Source of the DNA: an uncultured euryarchaeote | Lineage (GTDB): Archaea > Thermoplasmatota > Thermoplasmata > UBA10834 | Assembly: GCA_937872085.1 (NCBI GenBank) | Contig: CALMQK010000115.1 | Coordinates: 1 to 10,393 of the forward strand | DNA length: 10,393 nucleotides | Direction of reading: 5' to 3' | In this document: one piece after another, positions 1-6,683 of the stretch | How positions within the stretch are numbered: the first letter of the stretch is position 1 | Layout: each line of letters starts with the position of its first letter | Made by a program: the position numbers and the translations under genes | Notes under the pieces: model-generated | Told to the model about the DNA's origin: nothing | What the model saw: the letters and a program-made list of their open reading frames with translations, nothing else | Databases searched by the model: none

Positions 1-55
1 CAGCCACAAGTACCATGACTGCGCACATCAATATTGCTGCTGCCGCGATTTTCAT
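1..55 (-). CDS. Start of a probable exported or membrane-anchored protein (partial, cut by left edge)
   Basis: Read on the minus strand from the ATG at 55-53, the frame gives MKIAAAAILMCAVMVLVA before the window ends. A short lysine-bearing start followed by an unbroken hydrophobic run is what a Sec signal peptide or signal anchor looks like. A GGAGG lies upstream (about 72-76), but 14 bases from the ATG, which is longer than usual. The same frame is open further upstream to another ATG at 133-131, with an AT-rich TATA-like stretch at about 159-170. A start there would put 26 mostly polar residues before the hydrophobic segment. I prefer 55 because it gives a canonical signal peptide. The mature protein lies outside the window, so no function can be assigned. 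Its closeness to a metal-type regulator is suggestive only. Confidence 0.4.
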   Translation of the reverse strand, partial: MKIAAAAILMCAVMVLVA

Positions 56-133
56 CTTCAAGTTCTGTTCCTCCCTCTCAATTGTCCGGTCCGAAGCACG
101 AAGACCAAGGGCTGGTCCGAAAAGCTTGCCCAT

Positions 134-376
134 GATACCCCGCCTTTGCACGACAGCCGGATATGCTTTACTCCCCGCGCGTGTATTGCGGGCGTCCTAC
201 TAATACGTTTCTAGCTACTGACTCCCCCGACAACGTTCAGTTATGTACGGTCGGTCTGATGACGATTTCGTGACGGTTGCACATCTTCGGACAACGGAAA
301 GATGCGAACCGCGCATACGTACGACACACGTTCAATCCTACTGTTAGTATGTGAGTAATGTCGAGTTCGTCTCACC
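134..376. other. Non-coding stretch, nothing recognised
   Basis: No open frame here has a plausible start, protein-like composition or recognisable motif. The stretch is visibly less GC-rich than the genes to the right and has several CGTACG-like words. It may hold the promoter of the minus-strand gene at the left edge (TATA-like run around 159-170). I found no tRNA, hairpin-plus-T terminator or repeat array. Confidence 0.5.
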
Positions 377-562
377 CTACTCTCGTTCGGCCTCCTCAAG
401 CTCCCTGTTCATTGCGACAATCTTCTCAGCGGCCTTGCATCCGGGAGCGGATGATGTGCTTCTTCGAGCTAGTAATGGGTGCTGTTAGCTGAGCTTGGAG
501 TCTGAATCCCATGTCAACGCCCGAAACTCGAAGACGATGGAGTCGCCCTCCTTGGTCCTCAT
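377..562 (-). pseudogene. Decayed remnant of a small YHS-domain gene
   Basis: On the minus strand, one frame starts at the ATG at 562-560, runs 24 codons (MRTKEGDSIVFEF and onward), hits TAA at 487-485, and then continues as SAPGCKAAEKIVAMNRELEE to a TAG at 379-377. The second part matches the C-terminal half of the intact YHS protein at 1462-1602 (CAPGCKKAFEKN). At the DNA level, 421-448 and roughly 1482-1513 agree closely apart from short gaps. The first cysteine of the CxxxC pair has become serine (TCC for TGC), and no CxxC-type N-terminal motif is left. An in-frame stop plus a lost metal ligand point to a dead copy. It could instead be chance similarity over a short stretch. The link to the upstream 24 codons is weaker than the match at the APGCK segment. 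Confidence 0.33.
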
Positions 563-730
563 CAATAGTGGCTGCTTGCATGATCAGGGGTGCTCCAATG
601 AACCACATTATCCTATCGGTGGAGAAGGGTCGTCGGGAGCCGAAGAATAGAGGATAACTCCTCCACAAGAAGTGTCGAGATATCACTCTTCTTAACATCC
701 GTCTAATCATATACACCCGTACCTTTCAAT

Positions 731-745
731 CGAAAAGGATATGAG
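731..745 (+). promoter_or_regulatory. Possible BRE/TATA element for the TRASH-domain regulator
   Basis: CGAAAA followed by GGATATGAG resembles a purine/A-rich BRE next to a weak TATA element. It is centred about 26-28 bases before the ATG at 770. No Shine-Dalgarno sequence precedes that ATG, so a leaderless transcript starting at or next to the start codon fits. The TATA match is weak. Confidence 0.28.
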
Positions 746-769
746 GCCGATGGAACTAGTTGAAACTCC

Positions 770-1447
770 ATGAGCCTGAATCTGGACGATGTTGACAGGA
801 AGATACTGAGGGAGTTGCAGCAGGATGGCCGAGCATCCTTCAGGGACGTCTCGGCGAGGATCAACGTGAGCACACCGACTGTGAGTTCCCGCGTACAGGC
901 CATGGTCGACCTCGGCCTTATCAAAGGTTACACGACGATGCTCGATGCTGACATGTTGGGTCAGGTCTCCGTCGCTCTGCTACTGGAGGCAAAACCGTCG
1001 GATCTGGAGAAGGTCATCGAGAAGATAAAGGATGACGAGCTCGTGAGGCAGATCTACATGCTATCCGACTCGAGGATCCTGTGCATCCTCTCATTCTATA
1101 ACCAGATCAAGTACCAGAGGTTCCTCGAATCCATGGCCCAGATACCCGAGATCCACAAGATGGACAACTCCATGATCATGAAGGTCCCGAAGGAGCTCCC
1201 ACGCGCAGCACTTACCGATGAGGCCGGTTTGATGATTAGGTGCTACTACTGTGGCCACATGATGACCGATGAGGGCGTCAAGATCAAGCTCGATGGCAGA
1301 TATCACTATCTCTGCTGCAGCGTCTGTGAGAAGCTCTACAAGGAGAAGTACGAGAGGCTGAAGAAGTCAGCAGGGCCCAAGCCGGTCGCCCACGAGCATC
1401 CGTCCCATCCAGCTACCCACGAACATCACGAACACCACGAACAATAG
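770..1447 (+). CDS. Lrp/AsnC-family transcription regulator with C-terminal TRASH metal-sensing domain and His-rich tail
   Basis: This 225-residue DNA-binding regulator probably responds to a metal ion. Residues 5-52 are a typical AsnC winged helix-turn-helix (LDDVDRKILRELQQDGR, then STPTVSSRVQAM). Residues 58-140 fit a divergent Lrp ligand-binding/oligomerisation (RAM) domain. Residues 156-197 form a TRASH domain with cysteines at 158, 161, 182, 183 and 186 (CYYCG and YLCCSVC). The last 18 residues carry eight histidines (HEH, HEHHEHHE). The Lrp-plus-TRASH layout is known from archaeal copper-responsive regulators of the CopR/CopT type (Sulfolobus cop cluster). Copper is therefore the first guess, but the metal cannot be read from sequence. 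No Shine-Dalgarno precedes the ATG, so the message is probably leaderless. The gene is convergent with the small YHS gene, with 14 bases between the stops. No copA-type ATPase is in the window. The His-rich tail is an unusual addition that may buffer or deliver metal. Confidence 0.9.
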   Translation: MSLNLDDVDRKILRELQQDGRASFRDVSARINVSTPTVSSRVQAMVDLGLIKGYTTMLDADMLGQVSVALLLEAKPSDLEKVIEKIKDDELVRQIYMLSDSRILCILSFYNQIKYQRFLESMAQIPEIHKMDNSMIMKVPKELPRAALTDEAGLMIRCYYCGHMMTDEGVKIKLDGRYHYLCCSVCEKLYKEKYERLKKSAGPKPVAHEHPSHPATHEHHEHHEQ

Positions 1448-1461
1448 TGGAATCCACCGTC

Positions 1462-1602
1462 TCAGGCGTACTTCTCCGGGTTCTTCTCGAAGGCCTTCTT
1501 GCATCCAGGGGCGCAGAAGAAGTACTCCTTGCCATTGTAGTTCGTCTTCCATTTCGCGGTCTTCGGGTCTACATCCATCTTACATATCGGGTCGATTGCC
1601 AT
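1462..1602 (-). CDS. 46-residue stand-alone YHS-domain protein, probable metal-binding
   Basis: The minus strand from the ATG at 1602-1600 to TGA at 1464-1462 encodes a complete small protein. It begins MAIDPICKMDVDPKTAKW and continues through EYFFCAPGCKKAFEKNPEKY. This is a full YHS domain: DPxCxM near the N terminus (Cys7), aromatic residues before CxxxC (Cys30 and Cys34), and the closing F-x-x-x-P-x-K-Y. YHS domains are short treble-clef-like metal-binding modules found in heavy-metal ATPases, copper chaperone-like proteins and alone. The start is supported by GGTGA at 1612-1608, five bases before the ATG. At 46 residues it falls below normal gene-calling limits. Its position tail to tail with a TRASH regulator, a domain of related fold, suggests a metal carrier or scavenger in the same response. 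That role is inference; the domain call is secure. Confidence 0.88.
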   Translation of the reverse strand: MAIDPICKMDVDPKTAKWKTNYNGKEYFFCAPGCKKAFEKNPEKYA

Positions 1603-1763
1603 TCACTTCACCAGGGTGGAGACGGAACCAGGTCCTTCTCGTTCGCGGGGCGATGAGAAGCTACTGCATTCCGCTTCTTTTCGACTGCACGTTCCCCGTC
1701 CTGATATTCCTTTTGGCTTACACAACCGATGTCCGCACGATGGGGGGCCGGAATGTCAAATGG

Positions 1764-1811
1764 GAACATATATATCCGGATTCGGACTTGCGAAGTCCAC
1801 GACCTGGTGAG
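1764..1811 (+). promoter_or_regulatory. Promoter and ribosome binding site of thi4
   Basis: GGGAACATATATATCC contains a good archaeal TATA element (CATATATAT, 1768-1776), the strongest TATA-like run in the window. Transcription would start near 1797. GGTGAG at 1806-1811 is complementary to the archaeal 16S rRNA tail and sits five bases before the ATG at 1817, fixing the thi4 start. The leader would be only about 20 bases, too short for a TPP riboswitch. The rest of the 1603-1763 gap between the divergent YHS and thi4 genes shows no other clear element. Confidence 0.5.
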
Positions 1812-1816
1812 TTCAA

Positions 1817-2605
1817 ATGCCGATCTTCGAGAAGTCCTCTGAGAGCTCAGTCACGCGTGCGATAATATCGCAGTTCGCGAAGGACATGGATGGATTCGCA
1901 GACACAGATGTGATCATCATCGGTGGCGGACCGAGCGGCCTGATGGCGGCTAGAGACCTCGCCTTGAAGAAGGTGCGAGTGCTGGTCGTCGAGAGGAACA
2001 ACTACCTCGGCGGCGGGTTCTGGATAGGCGGGTTCCTGATGAACACCATAACGATCAGGGCACCTGCGCAGAAGGTCCTCGACGAGCTGGGCGTGAAGTA
2101 CAAGATGTACGAGAAGGGTCTCTACATGACGCCGGGGCCGCTTGCTTGTTCCAAGTTGATCTCCGCCGCTTGCGAGGCGGGTGTGAGCATCCTCAACATG
2201 GCCTCTTTCGACGACGTGGTCCTTAGGGAGAAGAACAGGGTCGCTGGAGCGGTCGTCAACTGGACGCCGGTCGGAGCGTTGCCGAGGAACATCACATGCG
2301 TTGACCCCGTGGCCCTCGAATCGAAGCTGATCATTGACGCCACTGGACACGAAGCGACGGTCGTTAGGAAGCTGGAGGAGCGCGGATTGATCAAGGTCCC
2401 AGGCTTCGGTGCCATGTGGGTCGAGAAGAGCGAGGACGCCGTGGTGGAGCACACCGGGTTCTGCCATCCAGGACTCATAGTGACAGGGATGGCCGTGTCG
2501 ACCACCTTCGGCCTGCCGAGGATGGGCCCGACGTTCGGATCGATGCTTCTATCAGGCAGGCGAGGAGCGGATGTCGCCTACAAGTACCTCAAGGGCAAGA
2601 AGTAA
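1817..2605 (+). CDS. thi4: Thi4-family thiamine thiazole synthase with cysteine at the sulfur-donor position
   Basis: This 262-residue protein is full length for the archaeal family. Thi4 makes the ADP-thiazole carboxylate precursor of thiamine from NAD, glycine and a sulfur source, in an iron-dependent cytoplasmic reaction. Residues 32-60 form the dinucleotide-binding fold (VIIIGGGPSG, then VVERN). The family signature GGGFWIGGFLMN follows at 65-76. The C-terminal block GLPRMGPTFGSMLLSGRR lies at 232-249. At 160-164 it reads T-C-V-D-P, placing Cys161 where yeast Thi4 has its sacrificial Cys205 and where methanogen enzymes have histidine. Asp163 and His178 (DATGHEA) are the likely iron ligands from known structures. 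The cysteine could mean a single-turnover enzyme, as in yeast; a cysteine there is also reported in haloarchaeal Thi4. GGTGAG sets the start. The next gene follows after 13 bases and is probably co-transcribed. Confidence 0.93.
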   Translation: MPIFEKSSESSVTRAIISQFAKDMDGFADTDVIIIGGGPSGLMAARDLALKKVRVLVVERNNYLGGGFWIGGFLMNTITIRAPAQKVLDELGVKYKMYEKGLYMTPGPLACSKLISAACEAGVSILNMASFDDVVLREKNRVAGAVVNWTPVGALPRNITCVDPVALESKLIIDATGHEATVVRKLEERGLIKVPGFGAMWVEKSEDAVVEHTGFCHPGLIVTGMAVSTTFGLPRMGPTFGSMLLSGRRGADVAYKYLKGKK

Positions 2606-2618
2606 GGAACTGCTGGCC

Positions 2619-3407
2619 GTGGAAGTTCTCTTGCCGGAGAACCACGAAATCAAGAACCTGAGGTCCATCAAGCCCTTCGTGAGCTCCCTTTTCCCTACGG
2701 TCAAGGTGGAAATGCGTCCGAGCATCGGTGAGCAGGTCGAGGACGAGCAGATGGAAGCCGTCGCCTCATCGCTTGCTTCCGCCCGGGTGAAGGACCCGAC
2801 CAGATCCGAGCAGGACTTCGAGCCGATGTACGGTGAGCTGGATTACGAGCGGCGGGTCCTCGAAGGCGAGGCTCGGGCCGGGGGAATACTCTACGACGGC
2901 CGCATCCTGGAAGACATATTCTCGAAGATACTCAGGCCCAAAGTGGATCGCGCGTCGATCGTGCTGACCGACAGGCTCGTTTCGACCTTCTCGAGAGACG
3001 ACCTACGGCACCACCTTCGGACCATAGTCTGTGGCTTTCCGAGCATCGTCTCTCTCCCGGGGATCGTGGAGGCCCCTGCGAAACCGAGGGAGTACTATCT
3101 CATTAAACAGAAGCTGGAGCTCCAGGGGGCTGGAGAGTTGAGGATCGAGCAGCTGAAGAGCTCATTCAAGGGGAGGTTCCTCGACTATGACGACGCCAGG
3201 ACGATCGAGGTGGTCAAAGGGCTAGTGTTCCAGGCGGTCATGTTCCATCTCACGCTCGAACCGTTCTGCGAGAAGCGGGGTTGCAGGCTCTTCAACGCTC
3301 ACTGGCAGGAGGACCTCATTCGATCTCAGATAACCTCTGCGAAGCTTTGCAAGGATCACACCAGGCAGCTCAAAGCACTGAGTTCGTGTCCATCAATCGC
3401 ATGGTGA
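2619..3407 (+). CDS. Archaemetzincin-like (peptidase M54) protein lacking the catalytic HExxH site
   Basis: I start this gene at GTG 2619, with AAGGAA at 2604-2609 upstream, giving 262 residues. An ATG at 2571 is in frame but would overlap thi4 by 35 bases. The layout follows archaemetzincins: an N-terminal strand/helix (VEVLLPE, then IKNLRSIKPFVSSLFP), a middle block GGILYDGRILEDIFSKIL (88-105), a strand-turn IVLTDRL where the family has its LGVTDVDLY block, and a C-terminal zinc region. Archaemetzincins normally carry HExxHxxGxxHC, then C-V-M, then C-x2-C. Here the equivalent stretch is LVFQAVMFHLTLEPFCEKRG, so the catalytic histidines and glutamate are gone. The structural zinc ligands appear kept as Cys217, Cys222, Cys244 and His247 (last Cys replaced by His). 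It would then be a pseudo-enzyme. The assignment rests on my reading of motif order, not a search; an unrelated zinc-binding protein is the alternative. It sits in a likely operon with thi4. Confidence 0.55.
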   Translation: MEVLLPENHEIKNLRSIKPFVSSLFPTVKVEMRPSIGEQVEDEQMEAVASSLASARVKDPTRSEQDFEPMYGELDYERRVLEGEARAGGILYDGRILEDIFSKILRPKVDRASIVLTDRLVSTFSRDDLRHHLRTIVCGFPSIVSLPGIVEAPAKPREYYLIKQKLELQGAGELRIEQLKSSFKGRFLDYDDARTIEVVKGLVFQAVMFHLTLEPFCEKRGCRLFNAHWQEDLIRSQITSAKLCKDHTRQLKALSSCPSIAW

Positions 3408-3473
3408 CCATCGATCGACGACATCCCCATCCGGCGACCATGCCCTCGACGTGGCCCAAGGGTCTCCAAGTCT

Positions 3474-6400
3474 CTATCCGTGCTGATGGAAGAATGATAG
3501 ATCGTTCACTGTCATGTCGTTCTTGACCGCATGCTCCATCGCCATGACCGCAGCCCTCGCCCCTTGGATGGTCGTGAAGAACGGTATCTCCAGCTCCACT
3601 GCGAGCCTCCTCATCATGTATCCGTCCCGGCGGGCTCCCGATGCTTCCGTGGGCGTGTTGATCACAAGCTGGACGTCCCCCTCCCTCATCAGCGAGAGGG
3701 CATCGGGAGAGCCGTGCTCAGATATCCTGTGGACCAAGGTTGCTTCGATCCCCTTCATCTTGAGGAGCTCCGCAGTCCCCTTGGTCGCATAGATGTCGAA
3801 GCCGATCGAGACTAGCCTCCTCGCAAGTTCGCTGACGGCATGTTTGTCGGGATCGGCGACGCTGATGTAGACCTTCCCCTCCTTGGGCAGCTTCTGGCCC
3901 GACGCGGCGAAAGCCTTCCAGACGGCTGCTGGATAGGTCGCATCGATGCCCATCACCTCGCCCGTGGACTTCATCTCGGGGCCCAATATGCTGTCGACCC
4001 CTGGGAGCTTCAGGAACGGGAACACCGAGGCCTTGACTGCCACATGGTTGATCTTTGCTTCCCCTTCCAGCCCGAGGTCCTTCAGGGACTTGCCCAGCAT
4101 GATCTTCGTGGCGACCTTCGCGAGGGGCACGCCTGTCGCCTTCGAGATTATCGGGACCGTCCTGCTGGCTCTGGGGTTCGCCTCGAGCATCCAGATCTCC
4201 CCATCCTTGTAGGCCAGCTGGAGGTTCATCAGCCCGACGGTCCTTAGAGCGAGCGCGACCCTTCTGGTGATGGACCTGATCTCCTTCATCACCTCGGGCT
4301 TGAGCGTCTGAGGGGGCAAGACCATGGTCGCGTCACCAGAATGCACCCCCGCCTCCTCGATGTGTTCCAGGATGCCTCCGATGAAGACATCGGTCCCGTC
4401 ACAGACCGCGTCGACGTCGATCTCGATCGCATGCGTGAGGTACTTGTCGACGAGGATCGGATGCTTCTTGGAGACCTTGACCGCGCTCTTCATGTAGGTC
4501 TCGAGCTCGGCTACGTTGTAGACTATCTCCATGGCCCTCCCACCCAGGACATAGCTCGGGCGTATGAGCACCGGGTATCCGATCTCCTCGGCTAGCTTCC
4601 TGGCGTCATCGAACGAGAATCCCGTCCCGGACTTCGGCTGCCGGATCCCAAGCTCGTCCATGAGGTTGGAGAACTTCTTCCTGTCCTCCGCGAGGTCGAT
4701 GGATTCAGGTGAGGTCCCCAGGATCTTTGTCTTCTTGCCCTTCAGCTCTTTCAGGAGCGGAAGTGCGAGGTTGATGGAGGTCTGCCCCCCGAACTGGAGT
4801 ATGATCCCGTCCGCGTCCTCCTTCTCTATGACGTTCATGACGTCCTCGACGGTGATCGGCTCGAAGTACAATCGGGTAGAGATGTCGAAGTCGGTGGAGA
4901 CGGTCTCCGGGTTGTTGTTGATCATGATGGCATCGATCCCCTCTTCCTTCAGGGCGAGCGCGCCATGGACGCAGCAGTAGTCGAACTCGATCCCTTGACC
5001 TATCCGGATCGGTCCCGCACCCACCACGATGACCTTCTTGTTCGTTGACGATCTGGCTTCGCACTCGGTTTCGTAGGTCGAGTAGAAGTACGGAGTCGCA
5101 GCCTCGAACTCGGCGGCGCACGTATCCACCATCTTGAAGGCGGCCTTCAGGTTCTTCGCCGATCTCATGTTCCGGATGGTCCTCTCTTCCTTACCCGTGA
5201 CGAGGGCGATGTACTCGTCGCTGAACCCGAGCCTCTTCGCTTGACCGAGGGTGTGCTCGTCGAGCTCCTTCTTCAGCTTCTCCTCCATCTCGATGATATC
5301 CCTTACCTTCGCGACGAAGAAGGGATCCCAGTTGCTGAGTTCGCAGACCCTCTCGGTCGACATCCCGCGTCTCATCGCCTCTGCCATCATGTAGAGGCGC
5401 ATGTCCGTGGCCGCCTGCAGCTCAGCCTCGATCTCCTCATCGGTCCATTTCTCGGGCTCCAGCCCGATCCTGTCTATCTCCAGCGACCGCACGGCTTTCA
5501 GCAGCGCTTCGTGGATGTTCCTGCCGATCGCCATGACCTCGCCCGTGCTCTTCATCTGGGTGCCGAGCTTCCTGTCGACCGTCCTGAACTTGTCGAATGG
5601 CCAGCGGGGAATCTTCATCACGACATAGTCGATCGACGGCTCGAAGGCCGCGCATGTCTTGCCGGTGATCGCGTTTGGTATCTCGTCCAAGGTCCTCCCG
5701 ATAGCTATCTTCGCCGCCACCCTCGCTATCGGATATCCAGTCGCTTTCGATGCGAGCGCGGAGCTCCTCGAAACCCTCGGGTTGACTTCGATGACCCTGT
5801 ACTCCCCGGTCTTCGGATGCACGGCGAACTGGATGTTCGCCCCACCCTCGATCCCGAGCGCGCGGATGATCTTGATCGTGGCGTTCCTCAGCATCTGATG
5901 GTCGCGGTCGCTCAGGGTCTGCGCGGGAGCGACCACCATGCTCTCTCCCGTGTGTATGCCCATGGGGTCCAGGTTCTCCATGTTGCACACGATGATGCAG
6001 TTGTCCTTCGAGTCCCGCATGACCTCGTATTCGAACTCCTTCCAGCCTATGACGTTCTCCTCGATTAGCACCTGATGTATCCTGGAGTAGGCCAACCCCC
6101 TTCCAGCGATCTCCCCAAGCTCCTGCTCGCTGTACGCGATTCCACTGCCGGTACCTCCAAGCGTGAACGCGGGCCTGACCAGCACCGGGTATGTCCCTAT
6201 CTCGGAGACCGCCTTGACCGCGTCCTTGACCGTCTTGACCGTCCTGCTCCTTGGGACCGGTTCCCCGAGGCCGATCATCATCTGCTTGAACAGCTCTCGG
6301 TCCTCCGAGAGCGCGATGGCCTTCGGCTGGCTCCCGAGGAGCTCCACCTTCAGCCGGTCGAGCGTGCCGTTCTCCGCGAGCTCGGAGCACAGGTTCAAGG

Positions 6401-6683
6401 CGGTCTGGCCACCCATCCCAGAGAGGATCCCGTTGACCTTCTCCTTCTCGATGATCTTCGTCACAGTCTCGACATCGAGAGGCTCCACATAGACGATGTC
6501 GGCGGTCGCCATGTCCGTCTGGATCGTCGCCGGGTTGGAGTTCACGAGCACGGTCTTGTAGCCCTCCTCCCTGAGCGACCTGCAAGCTTGAGACCCGGAG
6601 AAGTCGAACTCCGCGGCTTGTCCGATGACGATGGGACCTGAGCCTATCACCATGATCTTCTTCAGGTCCGTCCTCTTCGGCAT
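3474..6683 (-). CDS. carB: Carbamoyl-phosphate synthetase large subunit
   Basis: This 1069-residue subunit makes carbamoyl phosphate from bicarbonate, ammonia (tunnelled from CarA) and two ATP, feeding pyrimidine and arginine synthesis. Both homologous halves are present. The first pre-ATP-grasp domain begins KKIMVIGSGPIVIGQAAEFD, with ATP-grasp to about residue 400 (VRPAFTLGGTGSG at 169-181, VIEVNPRVSRSSA at 297-309). A helical oligomerisation region follows. The second half restarts at about 549 (KKVIVVGAGPIRIGQGIEFD), with RPSYVLGGRAME at 708-719 and LEANPRASRTVP at 833-844. An MGS-like allosteric domain occupies about 937-1069. Length is normal and no key segment is missing. The ATG at 6683-6681 overlaps the carA TGA by one base (TGATG), with GGAGA at 6695-6691 seven bases upstream, so translation is coupled to carA. 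A TTG one codon earlier is possible but less likely. The 66-base gap to the convergent gene ending at 3407 shows no obvious terminator. Confidence 0.98.
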   Translation of the reverse strand: MPKRTDLKKIMVIGSGPIVIGQAAEFDFSGSQACRSLREEGYKTVLVNSNPATIQTDMATADIVYVEPLDVETVTKIIEKEKVNGILSGMGGQTALNLCSELAENGTLDRLKVELLGSQPKAIALSEDRELFKQMMIGLGEPVPRSRTVKTVKDAVKAVSEIGTYPVLVRPAFTLGGTGSGIAYSEQELGEIAGRGLAYSRIHQVLIEENVIGWKEFEYEVMRDSKDNCIIVCNMENLDPMGIHTGESMVVAPAQTLSDRDHQMLRNATIKIIRALGIEGGANIQFAVHPKTGEYRVIEVNPRVSRSSALASKATGYPIARVAAKIAIGRTLDEIPNAITGKTCAAFEPSIDYVVMKIPRWPFDKFRTVDRKLGTQMKSTGEVMAIGRNIHEALLKAVRSLEIDRIGLEPEKWTDEEIEAELQAATDMRLYMMAEAMRRGMSTERVCELSNWDPFFVAKVRDIIEMEEKLKKELDEHTLGQAKRLGFSDEYIALVTGKEERTIRNMRSAKNLKAAFKMVDTCAAEFEAATPYFYSTYETECEARSSTNKKVIVVGAGPIRIGQGIEFDYCCVHGALALKEEGIDAIMINNNPETVSTDFDISTRLYFEPITVEDVMNVIEKEDADGIILQFGGQTSINLALPLLKELKGKKTKILGTSPESIDLAEDRKKFSNLMDELGIRQPKSGTGFSFDDARKLAEEIGYPVLIRPSYVLGGRAMEIVYNVAELETYMKSAVKVSKKHPILVDKYLTHAIEIDVDAVCDGTDVFIGGILEHIEEAGVHSGDATMVLPPQTLKPEVMKEIRSITRRVALALRTVGLMNLQLAYKDGEIWMLEANPRASRTVPIISKATGVPLAKVATKIMLGKSLKDLGLEGEAKINHVAVKASVFPFLKLPGVDSILGPEMKSTGEVMGIDATYPAAVWKAFAASGQKLPKEGKVYISVADPDKHAVSELARRLVSIGFDIYATKGTAELLKMKGIEATLVHRISEHGSPDALSLMREGDVQLVINTPTEASGARRDGYMMRRLAVELEIPFFTTIQGARAAVMAMEHAVKNDMTVNDLSFFHQHG

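Noticed and set aside
15..203. 62-residue plus-strand frame at the left end
   Set aside because: It lies over the minus-strand signal-peptide gene start, has an arginine/proline-rich non-protein-like composition and no ribosome binding site.
241..345. tRNA or C/D box RNA (TGATGA at about 258, GTTCAATCC at about 331)
   Set aside because: No cloverleaf stems can be formed around GTTCAATCC, and no D box (CTGA) lies at the right distance after TGATGA.
426..716. 96-residue minus-strand frame as an intact gene
   Set aside because: Its composition is Arg/Met-rich and unlike the neighbours. The YHS-like similarity is in a different frame, so this is more likely a by-product of decayed sequence.
1638..1790. 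Small hydrophobic plus-strand peptide between the YHS gene and thi4
   Set aside because: No ribosome binding site, and it runs through the thi4 promoter; the hydrophobicity comes from a T-rich promoter region.
1776..1816. TPP riboswitch in front of thi4
   Set aside because: No CUGAGA or ACCUGAUCUGG-type core is present, and the leader after the TATA element is only about 20 bases.
3408..3473. Terminator between the convergent genes ending at 3407 and 3474
   Set aside because: No hairpin followed by a T-tract on either strand.
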